Positions 33,481-46,592 of a stretch of DNA of 64,000 bases are shown here, piece after piece. The stretch is from contig CM053267.1 of the NCBI GenBank assembly GCA_028583415.1, positions 16,597,583 to 16,661,582 on the forward strand, given 5' to 3'. The notes beneath the pieces were generated by a model. It was not told where the DNA came from, did not search any database, and saw only the letters and a list, made by a program, of their open reading frames with translations. Within the stretch, counting starts at the first letter, position 1. The number at the start of each line of letters is the position of its first letter. The stretch is from Protea cynaroides (Eukaryota; Streptophyta; Magnoliopsida; Proteales; Proteaceae). Both the position numbers and the translations under genes were made by a program.

Positions 33481-35573
33481 TCACTCAAGATTTTGAAAAT
33501 GATCGGTCCGCACAACGATTCCCAAACATGGGAAATGATTGGTCTATGGCCAAAGACAAAACTAAGTAAAAGCTAGGTTGGAGATCAACATGATACCAAC
33601 CGTCGCCTGAAAACATGTAAACATGACACATTTTTGTATTTTTCTCTGAGAAGGGGGGAAAAACAATCATGTGATGAACCCTAATGGTTGAGCGGGCCCA
33701 TGGCCAGGCGGGGCCCACACTAATTAGAATAGGATTTGAGAATCCCAAAGAAGAATGGACTCATTGGAGTCACCCTAAAGAAAATCCTACAACACTAGGA
33801 GAGAGGGGGTCATGCATTCGGATCAAGCACAAGAAATAGTTCAAGCATGTGTTAAACCCAACATGGATTAGTAAACCTGTTATATCTTAAACCGGACCAA
33901 GTAAAAATGGGTCAACTTGAGCATGTGGGGTTGGTCCGTTCAAGTGCTAGACAAAATCAGGTTTAACCCTAAGGAAGCAACAAACAAAACACTTAGTCCA
34001 TTGAACAAAACATTCAAAACTAAGACTCTCTAATATCCTACTGAAACACTTTAAACCCCACACAAAGATTTTAAATCCCCAAATCAGATCAGGTTGTTGC
34101 AATGTAAAAGAAAAGGCAACCGGAACCTAAAGTCACCAAGAAGCCATAATAAAAATTAAGCAAAACAAACTAAACACATTCCTAATGCCATTCTCAGTAG
34201 AGGACTAAATGGAAACAACCAATCAATAATCAATTTCTATAGAGAAGCAAGGAAAAGTCTATTCATCTCAACAAAAATCAAACAACAAGAGAAGCACATT
34301 GGTAAACCAATTCTGTAACAGCAATGCTACACGTTACAATTAAGAATAATCACACTCGCCACAATGTGTACATACGGTACCCAACGCAACTAGGTACAGC
34401 AATAGAACAAAAGGTATTTACCACTTAGAATCGCAATCACAGCATGAATCCGAGAGAAAGGTCATAGTTAAGAATGAGAACAAGGTGAACCATCATCTGA
34501 TCAAGCTAGATAAAATACTAAATAAAACCACTCACATTTCAAGCTGGTCCTGTAAAGATAGGAGGAAAAATGCAAGGGCAATTTACGCCATTCTTAATAA
34601 ACCAACAAAGCCAAATTCAATTCAAATCAGCAAGCCGCCACCAAGAAATTTCTAGAATTGTTGAACCAATGAAAGCAATCCTAGTGGTGGCCGGTTAAAG
34701 TTGCTTTAACAAAGAGTGAGTGGTCCAGCAAGCAAAATAAGTCACAAAAGACATGAGAAAACCAGAATTGCATCATCAAAGATGAAATTGGATAAAGCAT
34801 TGGAACTTGAGCAAAAAGTTGAACCAGATTTGAATACTCAATTGAACCAAACTAGGCAAGGAAATGGACCTCTAACAAAACCAATTTAATAACATTAGAT
34901 CAAACCAGATTATGGCATTAAACCGGCTCAGGTTACATTAGTGTCAAATACAAAGCATGGACTTAAGGCAAGGGAACAAATCAAGTAATGAAAATTAGAA
35001 CTAATGAAATTAAGATGATAAGAATACCTGAACAGCAACTTTCGAAATTACATGTCATAGTGTCGGATTTGACTGGTAGGAAGAATACTTCTGTGAAGAT
35101 GAAGCAATACTCGATTGGGAATAGGAGAGACACGAGAGCCCTCTATTTGCACAACCTGAAACATACCGACGCCTTTAATTAGAGACAAAATGAACTGAAT
35201 CCCTTGACCGGCAGAACTTGATCGGAGAAGTGCAAAACCATTGCCTCAACTGAAATTTTTCTCTCCTTGGTCTCACTCCCACCGATTTCCTCTCTCTCTC
35301 TCACTCTCAATTTTTCCTCCTTGCGGCCGCCTTCTTCCTTCTTCACTTCTGCCCAGCAGAACTCTCCTCGAATGGCCTCCCTTCACAGCAGCCATCCTCC
35401 AATCTTTTCTCTCGTTGCAGCCGTAACCGTCTCCTCCATTTCTCTCAGTCTTTCCCAGATTTTTCTCAATCTACAGCCACATCTCCCTCTATTTCTCTCA
35501 TTCTCTGATCATTCTTTTTCTAGATTCCAGTGCCATTTGTTCTGCTCCCTTTTTCTTTACTTCTCAGCTCAAT

Positions 35574-36010
35574 GATGAAATTCCTTCTCCCATTGGAAAA
35601 GCGTACTTTTGGGGGCAATGACAAGCACTGGATGAGCACTCAATTTCTCTTTTCATACAATACACAAAGGAAACCACTTGCACAGTCTTCCCCAATCCCA
35701 ATTCCTCTGCAAGGATAACATTAATCCGAGACATAAAGTTGTGTAATATCTAGTTGAGTCCCCTCAATTGGTAGTCATAAAGAACATCACCCTTCAAGTA
35801 ACTAGGTTGCACATCTAGCCTGGAGAAACTCAACTTTCCACAAAGAATATGACTTCTTGCAACAGCTTTCTGGTGCCTCTGTACAAGCTTGTCTAGTTCA
35901 TCCAATAATTCATTCATACAAGATGATTCCCTATCTGCTTCGAAGGGACGACTATCTTGAACAACACATCCTGAGATTTCGCCTAATTGTGAAAAAAACA
36001 ACCATCCATC
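35574..36010 (-). pseudogene. Captured SNF2-type ATPase fragment, left LTR (broken)
   Basis: It is the same fragment as 46593-47027 in the right LTR. Here a TGG codon after YDYQLRGLN has become TAG, and a 2-bp loss near 35652 shifts the frame upstream of the APKSTL segment. The N-terminal part (MNELLDELDKLVQRHQKAV) is still open. Confidence 0.7.
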
Positions 36011-36215
36011 CATGATACAGTGGATACGAGTGGCCTTATCTCTGGGATGTCATCCAAATAGAACCTTCCCTGTGAAGGATCAAAGAACCCGATTATGCCA
36101 TCTTCGGCTGGAGGATACAAAAGCCATGGAGATTGGTTTACCACACAGAGTGAACGGACCGCAGATCACAATTTCTTAAAAACACAGGACAAGCGGACAT
36201 TATCATCGATGCAGA
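36011..36215 (-). pseudogene. Captured DUF295/F-box-like fragment, left LTR (broken)
   Basis: It corresponds to 47009-47230 in the right LTR, but an extra CA near 36143 breaks the frame before QSPWLLYPP. GFFDPSQGRFYLDDIPEIR and VSWMDG remain readable. Confidence 0.5.
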
Positions 36216-37237
36216 GACAGGAACAAATGAGCTCCAGGATTTCTATCGGAAGCTCAGATCAAGCCCTCAGCTCTCCCACTCAACCTGGTTTCTCTCTTTC
36301 TTCTCACTCCTTTTTCCTCTGCCGCCTCTCTCTATTTCTCTCCCAGCCGTAACCGACCCCCTCTTCTTCCTAATTTTTCTGCTCTCTCACTGATCTACCT
36401 CCCTTAGCCGAAAATCCCTTGCTGCAGTCAACCTTCTCCCTCCAATTTCTTCTCCTGGTTTCTTGCTGCCGCCTTTCCCCCTTCTTTCCTTTTGGTCTGG
36501 CCACCGGCGCCCTTCTTCCCCACTTTTTCTCCTGCTTCTTCTCCCCATTTCTGGCTGCCTCTCCTCATTTGTTCTTCTCTTGGCTTCAACCAAACCCTCT
36601 CCCTCCATCTTTTTCTCTCTACGGTTTTCAGCTTTCCTCTCACTCTCTCACTATTTCTGATTCTCTCTCTCTCAATTTTCTCTTTGCTACGGCTTCCTTC
36701 CAACAGCCGTGGCCATCTGTCCCCCTTTCTCCTTTTTTTTCTCCTCTACCCGCAACAGTCCCTTTCTTTTAGATTGTCTAGGGTTTTTCTCTAACCCTTA
36801 ATCCAAGGGCTGAGATCTTCCCTTTGCTTGATTCCCTTTCAATCCATCTCATATGATAAAATGAGAATAAAAAAAAAAAAAAAAAACTAAATTACTACAC
36901 AATTGATATTCTAAGCCCAGACCCAAGCCCATTAGCCTATATCCTAAACACAATCTAAACTAAAACCAGCCCAAACCCATTCTTTAATGAAGCCCATTAA
37001 CCCATGAAAATATAAAACCCCAACATAATCCTAATAGACTCCAAATTCCTAGTTAGACTATCCTAAACCCAAACTCACTCAATTTTTTTGTAATTTTATA
37101 ATTTTTTTTCTTCTTTTTAATGATTTCTATTCTTTTTCACATTTTTCCTAATACCCTAAAAATATAAGAAATTCTAATATGATCAAAAATGACAAAAATG
37201 CCCTTGATGAGAAATAGGCCAAAATGGGGGTCTTACA

Positions 37238-37255
37238 GAATGCCCCTCTTCGGCC
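37238..37255 (-). other. Polypurine tract of the giant-LTR element
   Basis: On the minus strand GGCCGAAGAGGGGCATTC ends directly at the 3' LTR start TGTAAGACC. It resembles the GGGGCAT-ending PPT of the Tat elements here. Confidence 0.65.
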
Positions 37256-37339
37256 GAAATTCAAAGTGAATGAGGGCGTAGAAAAGAAAAGACCGTATTT
37301 TGGTCCATAGAGAATTACACAAAATGAAAAGATGGGGAA

Positions 37340-38700
37340 ACAAAACATTCTGACTAGATGTTCCGTCCAGGAATCAGCATACCTGACTAGGCGCTAACGA
37401 GGAAAAATGAATCTAATCGGAGCACTTGACTAAGTGTTCCGACGAAGAAAGGAGCAAAAAATGGAGTGCTTGACTAAGCATTCCGATGAGAAACAGAACA
37501 TTCTGACTAGATGTTCCGTCAAGGAATCAGCATCCCTGACTAGGCGCTAACGAGGAAAAATGAATCTAATCGAAGCACTTGACTAAGTGTTCCGACGGAG
37601 AAAGGAGCAAAAAATGGAGTGCTTGACGAAGCATTCCGATGAGAAACAGAACATTCTGACTAGATGTTCCGTCAAGGGATCAGCATACCTGACTAGGCGC
37701 TAACGAGGAAAAATGAATCTAATCAGAGCACTTGACTAAGTGTTCCGACGAAGAAAGGAGCAAAAAAAAATGGAGTGCTTGACTAAGTATTTCGATGAGA
37801 AACAGAACATTCTGACTAGATGTTCCGTCAAGGAATCAGCATACCTGACTAGGCACTGACGAGGAAAAATGAATCTAATCGAAGCACTTGACTAAGTGTT
37901 CCGACGAAAAAAAGCAAAACTGGAGTGCTTGACTAAGCATTCCGATAAGAAACAGAACATTCTGACTAGATGTTCCATCAAGGACTCAGCATACCTGATT
38001 AGGCGCTGACGAGGAAAAATGAATCTAATCGAAGCACTTGACTAAGTGTTCCGACGAAAAAAAAGCAAAAATGGAGTGCTTGACTAAGCATTCCGATGAG
38101 AAACAGAACATTCTGACTAGATGTTCCGTCAAGGAATCAGCATACCTGACTAGGCGCTGACGAGGAAAAAATGAATCTAATCGAAGAACTTGACTAAGTG
38201 TTTCGATGAAAAAAACAAAAAAGGAGTGCTTGACTAAGCATTCCGATGAGAAACAGAACATTCTGACTAGATGTTCCGTCAAGGAATCAGCATACCTGAC
38301 TAGGCGCTGACGAGGAAAAATGAATCTAATCGAAGCACTTGACTAAGTGTTTCGATGAAAAAAAACAAAAATGGAGTGCTTGACTAAGCATTCCGATGAG
38401 AAACAGAACATTCTGACTAGATGTTCCGTCAAGGAATCAGCATACCTGACTAGGCGTTGACGAGGAAAAATGAATCTAATCGAAGCACTTGACTAAGTGT
38501 TTTGACAAAAAAAACAAAAAATGGAGTGCTTGACTAAGCATTCCGACGAGAAACAGAACATTCTGACTAGATGTTCCGTCAAGGAATCAGCATACCTGAC
38601 TAGGCACTGATGAGAGAAAGATCAGATCAGAGCGCTTAACTAAGCGTTCTAAAAGGAATCAAAACATCTGACTAGACATTTTGACAAGCTCGAATCACCC
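37340..38700. repeat. 150-153-bp satellite with 38-bp sub-repeats, nine copies
   Basis: The marker TGACTAGATGTTCCG starts at 37351, 37504, 37657, 37813, 37963, 38114, 38264, 38414 and 38564, so units are 150-156 bp. Each unit contains four related sub-units ending GACTAAGTGTTCCGAC, GACTAAGCATTCCGATG, GACTAGATGTTCCGTC and GACTAGGCGCTAACG, a higher-order structure. Length variation comes mainly from A-runs. Confidence 0.95.
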
Positions 38701-39125
38701 GCCAAGGTGTTCGAGAAGAACGACCAGATCACCCGCCAAGGTGTCTGACGACAACTAATCAAAACACCCACCAAGGCGTCTGACGAACACAATCGGATCA
38801 CTTGACTAAGTACTCCGACGGTAAATAGAAATCAGAATCACCCCTCAAGGTATCTGACAAACACAATCAGAGTACTTAACTAAGTACTCCGGCGGTAAAA
38901 GGAAATCAGAATCACCCCTCAAGGTATCTGACAAACACAAAGACAAACACAATCGGAACACTCGACTAAGTGCACCGATGGTAAACATAGATCAGAATCA
39001 CCCATCAAGGTATCTGACAAACACATCGACAGACACAATCAGAACACTGGACTAAGTGTACGGACAGTAAACAGAGATCAGAATCACCCCTCAAGGTATC
39101 TGACAAACACATCGACAGTGGACAA
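38700..39125. repeat. Degenerate extension of the satellite
   Basis: Units of roughly 75-90 bp with CACCCCTCAAGGTATCTGAC, ACACAATCAGA and ACTAAGTACTCCG continue from the main array. They are related to the 38-bp sub-units but more diverged. Confidence 0.8.
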
Positions 39126-40450
39126 CAAACATGATAGCCACTTCAGGCTAAAATTTCACTCACCACAGCACAGAAAAAAAAAATTCTCAAAGAGTAGATC
39201 ATCCAACATTTGACATTGACAACTTTGAGATGATCGTGAAGTGAAAAACTTAGAATTATCACAAGGACTACAAAAACGAGACCACGAGTGAAGCAAATAG
39301 CTGGATGAATTCGGTCAGACTGAACACGGGATTATGAGGAGGGGTCCTTCCTACACTAAGGGAATGACAATGTTTGAACAGATTGTTCTATAAACAAATA
39401 ATGCTTTGAATTTTGGGGGGATGCAAGACAAAATGAATTGATCAACTTTTGGACGAAACTCACTTGGAGAGGGGATTCCTTCCTCTAATAGAGATATAGA
39501 CAATGCCTTGAATTCTCAAATGCTAGATAGATCTCAATGTCTCCGCACTTCGCACTTGATCAAATAACTGACTGGGTCTCAATATAAAGAATGTGTCACC
39601 AATGGACTTAGGCATAAGGGTATGGTCTAAAGCTCACAAAGAGCTATCGCCTATATATTCTCTAAGCTTCTGTGTTACCTTGCCCCAGTGTCTAAATTCA
39701 CGGCTGCACAAAATTTGACAAGTAGACGAATCTTTGAACATTCACTGAAAGTAACCTTAAGGAGACACTGCCCCACACCAACGTTAAGAACAAAACCAAA
39801 CAACGTTTCTCCTCTTGTAAATGCTCAGATTAAAATAAATCCCAGCAAGCTATAAACTTAATGTCGAAGCAGGCATGACTATGTCTGGGCCTAAAATCTC
39901 TAGGTCTATAGACAAGCATGATAATGAAAGGTCCAACTGGACTGATGAGAAGACTGCCCACATGGGTCCACCATTGGGAGAGTGAGGGTTTATAATGTAG
40001 AATGATGAACTCACTGGAGAATCACCACTTACGGCTGCTTGAAGAGAAGGGCTCTTGGAATTCTTGGACGTCGTTGAAGTGATGAACGACAGATAGAAAT
40101 TCCAGCCAGATTATTGACGCATCTGTTATTGCAAAAGAGTGACGTGCTCACAAGAGACAACATCATAAAAAAAATGATTGCAGAGAAGGGCTTTGTGATG
40201 GAGGCTCTTGAAAATCCGTCGGATTGATGGACGGGAGAAAGAGCCTATTAGCCGAATTGAAATCATCTTCTGATAATGATAAAGTGATGAGACCACCTCC
40301 TGGAGAGGCGGGATGTAGCAGCCATAATCGAAAATCTCGACCAACCAACGCCGTGAAACACGACAAAACTAGGCTCCAAAGGGATATGTCACCATCCTAC
40401 ATCCTGACTTTGAATAACTCTCTTTTCTTCCTTTTTTTTTTTTTTTTTCT
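39126..40450. other. Giant-LTR element interior, non-coding
   Basis: I see no domain. The longest frames are 67-72 codons on the minus strand around 40130-40366 and overlap without conserved sense. There is no promoter or repeat that I can define. Confidence 0.5.
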
Positions 40451-40838
40451 AAATGGATGTGGGTATTACTCCAAGTACCACTTCACAAAACGAATAGACT
40501 CACCACTGACTTCCTAGGGGAATGCCTCCACTGTAAGGCACAAAAAGATGAGCAGGCTCGTCACCAGACTTCAAGGGAAAGTACCTCTCAACATCCTCAC
40601 TTTCGCACATTTTCTCTTGATTTTCATTCAATTTTTCTTCTTTTTTTTTTTTCTGAATGGATGTAAAGATTACCCCAAATGCCACTTCACAGAATGAGTA
40701 AGCTCACTACCAACTCTACAAACAATGCCTCCATGTGAAGCACAATAATATGAGCACGCTCACCTCCATACTCCAAGGGAAAATGCCTCCAACATCCTCT
40801 ATATTTTTTGTATTTTTTTTTCTATCTCTTTTTTCTTT

Positions 40839-40884
<46 letters not shown>

Positions 40885-40890
40885 GATGTG
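40451..40890 (+). repeat. About 204-bp tandem repeat with long T-tracts
   Basis: TGGATGT after a T-run recurs at 40454, 40658 and 40883. Between come CACTTCACA, ATGCCTCCA, GAGCA-GCTC and CAAGGGAAA in the same order in both full units. The T-runs grow from about 18 to about 41 bases (40842-40883). ORFs of poly-phenylalanine here are artefacts. Confidence 0.8.
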
Positions 40891-43119
40891 GGGGCTATAC
40901 AAATACTGCTCCAGACTGACCAAACACTTCTTCACTCTGGAAACAAAACCTCTCTGCTTCTGTAAGCTAGCTCGAAGTGAAGACTCTCAGAGATGGCATC
41001 TCTAATTCGACAGGAAGTACTGTCTCCATGTCGTTAACCAAAGAAATGAGATGTTGCCCCAGTGGGAGTACTAAACCTTTACATTCTGTGTTGATTCAAC
41101 TGCCCCAATTCATCTGAAGATGGTAAGGACAAGACCTATGTTTGATAATCCAAAAAATATTGCACAACTCCTGTGTCTTGCCCCAATCATGCTGCCCCTG
41201 ATCCAAGATCAACTCACAAGACAACCCAATGTCAATAAAATACTCTTGTAAGAAGCTTGAGCATGTGGGTACTCTTCTGTCCCAAAATTTATCATTTGAA
41301 GTTTTCACAGACGGGTTGGGCTTTCTTTTCTTTTAAGGCCAGGTGGAGTAGAAGTTCAGGTGATGGCTCATCATCTTGATCATCATCAGAATCAGAATTA
41401 ACAGGGAAAATGGAATAGGAAGAAGCAACAAGCTTGGAAAAATTGGAAATTTTTTTTGAAGTAAGCTAGCTTAGCAATGAAATCCCAATTGGGACAAAAT
41501 TGAGATTTGATATAGCAGATTTGAGCTGGACTCTCTATACACACATTGGACTTAGGCCCAGACATGGCTGACCTATCAGTTTCAGATGATAGCAAGTTGG
41601 GACAAAATGAATCCGTCTGAGCACCTCAATTGGATACAACACTGCTAGTGAGAAAAAACAATTGTTGTGGGACCTAGCCTCTGTTCCGGTTTCCACCAGT
41701 AAGAGTCATCACGTCCACTTGACAAATATTGGTATTTATCATTCAATTCCCTGCCCCTGTTGGGACTATGAATGCTCATTATTGAATTGCCTCACTGTTG
41801 GGCATGTGGAACACAAAGTTCTCTTGGACGTGGATATCGGGAGGTGGGTGGGTCAATCCTAGGAATCCGAGATCGACTTTGATAGTCAGGGAATTCAGGA
41901 TATCATTCATCTTGGCCACTTGGCCCCTCAAAGGTTCATAGTTTCTTGATCAATGGAATATTTGAGATCATACTTAGCATAACGGTAATGACTCCGAGAA
42001 ATCTCCTAGAGGAAGGATCCTTGACTCTGGAGGATAGAAAAAATTCTGATCTAGAAAAACAATGATGCAGAGGAGTAGAGAAAATAATTAACTTGAGACA
42101 AGTCATTGGCTAGCTCGTGATCGAAACCTTGACTGACGAATATCCTAGCATTGAACCGACTCTTAAGGATGGAGACATCAGTTGACTGAGAGAAGTGACA
42201 CTGACCAACTCTAAAGAATGGAGACTTAATTAACTTGATTGATCACAGATCCGAATGACTCATAAAAATAAATAAATGAACAAAAAAGAATTTGGATTGG
42301 AAAATATACAAACATACACAAGCAAGGATGACTCGACCAAACAAAGTTAGTTCACTTGTAGTATGAGTCAAATCAAATATATTTTGGTCGGATTTTCTTA
42401 ATCAAATGGCATTGTACCCTTGGATAATGGACAGCATGCATCTTTACCAAGTTATACTTTTGTCCCAAAATCCAAAGACACAAAACTGGTTCGACCTAAT
42501 AAATTCGAACAAAATATGCTGATTTAAAAGATAAATACAAGCGATCAGCAAGCATAAGGTCACCAAGAAGGGACAAAACTATGAACAGTTCTTCTATCAC
42601 ATAATCAGTTCGTGATAAATTACTTGGATTGCTCTCGAGGTTGATACTCCAAACATAGAAGGTACGACATACAGATGACGAAAATATGCCGAGTGATCAG
42701 TATAGTTTCGCATACCCACGTGTTGTGCCATCTATGAAAGGGTATCAACAAGGAGAACGAATCATGTTCGGTTATCACAAATTGGGTGTGATAGGCGAAA
42801 TAAGTCTATAGCATTATTCTTTCTTGTACCCCAAGATGATGTCAGTGTAGAGACCTAAGTGTAGGTTCTATGTCAAATGATGCATGATAGGTGGTTATAG
42901 GACCGGCAGGCTACCTTGACGGGATGCAAAATATACCTATCACCCGTATAAACGGAATGAGTCGCAGGTACGGGCATCCTTTATATACCTGAAGGTACTA
43001 GATCAAGGTTGTGGCTTCGTCGGAGGGCTGCCCAAAATATTCATAATGGGTCCGTTCCAACTAACCACGAGGTTTGGTTGATCTCATCCTCACAAATGCA
43101 ATGCAAGATGCAAAAATAA
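40891..43119. other. Giant-LTR element interior, non-coding
   Basis: No gag-pol or other domain is visible. The longest frames are about 65-76 codons. This is the expected position (element sense) of gag and pol, so their absence supports non-autonomy. Confidence 0.55.
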
Positions 43120-43390
43120 AAATTAACAAACAAGTATTTACAACCACCTAACATCCAAGTATTTACAACAAACTAAAACCAGTTCTTTACAACATGTTAC
43201 ATACAGGTATTTACAATAGACTAAACCACGTGTATTTACAAGAAACCAAGATACATGTATTTACATGTAAACAACATACGGGTATTTACAACATGCTATG
43301 AGTATTTATAGGAAACACGAAATGTACACATTTAAGCTACAACACATATATTTACAAGAAATAAAATACAACAATTTACATCAAGTAAAC
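43120..43390 (-). repeat. 25-bp repeat in the leader next to the PBS
   Basis: GTATTTACAA or a close variant (plus strand) starts at 43134, 43159, 43183, 43207, 43232, 43257, 43282 and 43302, spacing 24-25 bp, with weaker copies to 43385. In element sense the word is TTGTAAATAC, within the first 400 nt after the PBS. Confidence 0.85.
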
Positions 43391-43461
43391 CTACAAAATA
43401 CATCGACCTAAACATACAAAAGGGGAAAGGAAAGGAAAGGACAGAATTCGGAGTCTGACAT

Positions 43462-43483
43462 GATTCCCCAGCGGAGTCGCCAC
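43462..43483 (-). other. Primer-binding site of the giant-LTR element
   Basis: On the minus strand, immediately after the LTR end TCCTCACA, the sequence reads GTGGCGACTCCGCTGGGGAA. TGGCGACTCCGCTGGGG is a PBS-like word ending in the complement of CCA. I do not assign the tRNA. Confidence 0.75.
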
Positions 43484-46400
43484 TGTGAGGACAATGGATT
43501 TTCATATGATCCTCCACGAAATCAAAATTAGGCTCTCGCCTTGGTTACTTTTATCCATCCACGCCAATGGACGGAGTAAAATATGGAGTCGCCACCTAGA
43601 TAAGGTCTAGGACCTATAAATGGTCTCTCACTTGGAGAGACACTATGACTCATGCTCAATGGATTGGCTTCTAGTCTTACCAGAGAAGGGTAAGTGTCAA
43701 GTTACGAGTTGGGAAGGTGTTAGGCACCCAACTCGCCCGGTCAATGGACCGGTCTCCTTCTGTCCTATCCTTTCCTACATTCTTGAAACTTATGTATGTT
43801 CAGGTCGTTCAATTTAGCCTAACCAGACAAATGGGGAACCCTAGACCAAGTTTCTAAGTTGTTCTAACTTAGGGTGCCGCCACATAAACTTGAAAAAATA
43901 AAATACAAGTCAATAGATAATAAATGGATCAATGAACAAATGAATAGATAAAGAAAATGAAATAATCATGAATAAACAAATAATGAAATAAAAGAATGAA
44001 TAACACAGAAAATACAACAGATAATGGATGACCGAGCTCGAGATCAAGCCGCCTACGTATCCCTGTGCGGCGGGAATCAGGCCAAACGTAGTTCGTGCAG
44101 GATTGTGATTGTGGTTGTGGTTGTGTGTGAGGTGCTCCCTTGACAAAGGAAGCACGTGTGACCGTGCGCGAAGGGTGAACTACTCAGAGTTCTCCACTTC
44201 CCGCTGCCTACGTATCTCTTTAGAGAATCAGGTCAAACGTAGTTCCCAACAGTTAACGGGCTGTTGGACCCCAGATGGCATTACCTCAGAGGTGCTCGGA
44301 CCTCAGAGGTGCTCGGACCTCAGAGGTACTCGGACCTCAACTCCCTGCACTCGGCAAGGCATCACTAAAGAGGTACTCGGACCTCGACTCCTTGCACTCG
44401 GCAAGGCAAACTCAAGAGGTACTCGGACCTCGACTCCCCGCACTCAGCAAGGCAACACTCAAGAGGTACTCGGACCTCGACTTCCTTGCACTCAACAAGG
44501 CATCACTCAAGATTTTGAAAATGATCGGTCCGCACACCGATTCCCAAACATGGGAAATGATTGGTCTATGGCCAAAGACAAAACTAAGTAAAAGCTAGGT
44601 TGGAGATCAACATGATACCAACCGTCGCCTGAAAACATGTAAACATGACACATTTTTGTATTTTTCTCTGAGAAGGGGGGAAAAACAATCATGTGATGAA
44701 CCCTAATGGTTGAGCGGGCCCATGGCCTAGGCAGGGCCCACACTAATTAGAATAGGATTTGAGAATCCCAGCAAGAATGGACTCATTGGAGTCACCCTAA
44801 AGAAAATCTTACAACACTAGGAGAGAGGGGGTCATGCATTCAGATCAAGCACAAGAAATAGTTCAAGCATGTGTTAAACCCAACATGGATTAGTAAACCT
44901 GTTATATCTTAAACCAGACCAAGTAAAAATGGGTCAACTTGAGCATGTGGGGTTGGTCTGGTTCAAGTGCTAGACAAAATCAGGTTTAACCCTAAGGAAG
45001 CAACAAACAAAACACTTAGTCCATTGAACAAAACCTTCAAAACTAAGACTCTCTAATATCCTACTGAAACACTTTAAACCCCACACAAAGATTTTAAATC
45101 CCCAAATCAGATCAGGTTGTTGCAATGTAAAAGAAAAGGCAACCGGAACCTAAAGTCACCAAGAAGCCATAATAAAAATTAAGCAAAACAAACTAAACAC
45201 ATTCCTAATGCCATTCTCAGTAGAGGACTAAATGGAAACAACCAATCAATAATCAATTTCTATAGAGAAGCAAGGAAAAGTCTATTCATCTCAACAAAAA
45301 TCAAACAACAAGAGAAGCACATTGGTAAACCAATTCTGTAACAGCAATGCTACACGTTACAATTAAGAATAATCACACTGCCACAATGTGTACATACGGT
45401 ACCCAACGCAACTAGGTACAGCAATAGAACAAAAGGTATTTACCACTTAGAATCGCAATCACAGCATGAATCCGAGAGAAAGGTCATAGTTAAGAATGAG
45501 AACAAGGTGAACCATCATCTGATCAAGCTAGATAAAATACTAAATAAAACCACTCACATTTCAAGCTGGTCCTGTAAAGATAGGAGGAAAAATGCAAGGG
45601 CAATTTACGCCATTCTTAATAAACCAACAAAGCCAAATTCAATTCAAATCAGCAAGCCGCCACCAAGAAATTTCTAGAATTGTTGAACCAATGAAAGCAA
45701 TCCTAGTGGTGGCCGAAGTTAAAGTTGCTTTAACAAAGAGTGAGTGGTCCAGCAAGCAAAATAAGTCACAAAAGACATGAGAAAACCAGAATTGCATCAT
45801 CAAAGATGAAATTGGATAAAGCATTGGAATTTGAGCAAAAAGTTGAACCAGATTTGAATACTCAATTGAACCAAACTAGGCAAGGAAACGGACCTCTAAC
45901 AAAACCAATTTCATAACATTAGATCAAACCAGATTATGGCATTAAACCGGCTCAGGTTACATTAGTGTCAAATACAAAGCATGGACTCAAGGCAAGGGAA
46001 CAAATCAAGTAATGAAAATTAGAACTAATGAAATTAAGATGATAAGAATACCTGAACAGCAACTTTCGAAATTACATGTCATAGTGTCGGATTTGACTGG
46101 TAGGAAGAATACTTCTGTGAAGATGAAGCAATACTCGATTGGGAATAGGAGAGACACGAGAGCCCTCTATTTGCACAACCTGAAACATACCGACGCCTTT
46201 AATTAGAGACAAAATGAACTGAATCCCTTGACCGACAGAACTTGATCGGAGAAGTGCAAAACCATTGCCTCAACTGAAATTTTTCTCTCCTTGGTCTCAC
46301 TCCCACCGATTTCCTCTCTCTCTCTCACTCTCAATTTTTCCTCCTTGCGGCCGCCTTCTTCCTTCTTCACTTCTGCCCAGCAGAACTCTCCTCGAATGGC

Positions 46401-46592
46401 CTCCCTTCACAGCAGCCATCCTCCAATCTTTTCTCTCGTTGCAGCCGTAACCGTCTCCTCCATTTCTCTCAGTCTTTCCCAGATTTTTCTCAATCTACAG
46501 CCACATCTCCCTCTATTTCTCTCATTCTCTGATCATTCTTTTTTTAGATTCCAGTGCCATTTGTTCTGCTCCCTTTTTCTTTACTTCTCAGC

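Larger units (their letters stand above)
35240..36780 (+). repeat. Pyrimidine-rich tracts in left giant LTR
   Basis: 35260-35570 and 36280-36770 are dominated by CTCTTTCTTCC words, flanking the captured gene fragments. Leucine/serine/phenylalanine-rich frames here are composition artefacts. The right LTR repeats this at 46270-46600 and 47310-47800. Confidence 0.8.
32462..37237 (-). repeat. Giant 3' LTR, 4.78 kb
   Basis: In plus coordinates it runs TGTGAGGACAATGG to GGGGGTCTTACA. It aligns almost base for base with 43484-48267. Differences noted include a 2-bp deletion near 35652, an extra CA near 36143 and scattered substitutions. It contains degraded copies of two host gene fragments. Confidence 0.9.

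Noticed and set aside
33087..33576. 160- and 107-codon overlapping frames duplicated at 44109-44598
   Set aside because: They read the GAGGTACTCGGACCTC repeat of the giant LTR; duplication follows from the LTR pair.
35240..36800. Serine/leucine-rich proteins of 60-117 codons in several overlapping frames
   Set aside because: They are translations of CT-rich sequence, repeated with changes in the partner LTR, and lack conserved sense.
37340..38700. Possible centromeric satellite array
   Set aside because: Only nine units, bounded by PPT and interior of one retrotransposon, so it is element-internal; a centromeric link would need copies elsewhere.
40735..41005. Poly-phenylalanine membrane-like frame
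   Set aside because: It is a translation of a 41-base T-tract.
42800..43080. Possible tRNA or small RNA gene near GGTGGTTATAGGACCGGC
   Set aside because: No cloverleaf, anticodon arm or B-box (GGTTCGAATCC) could be found.
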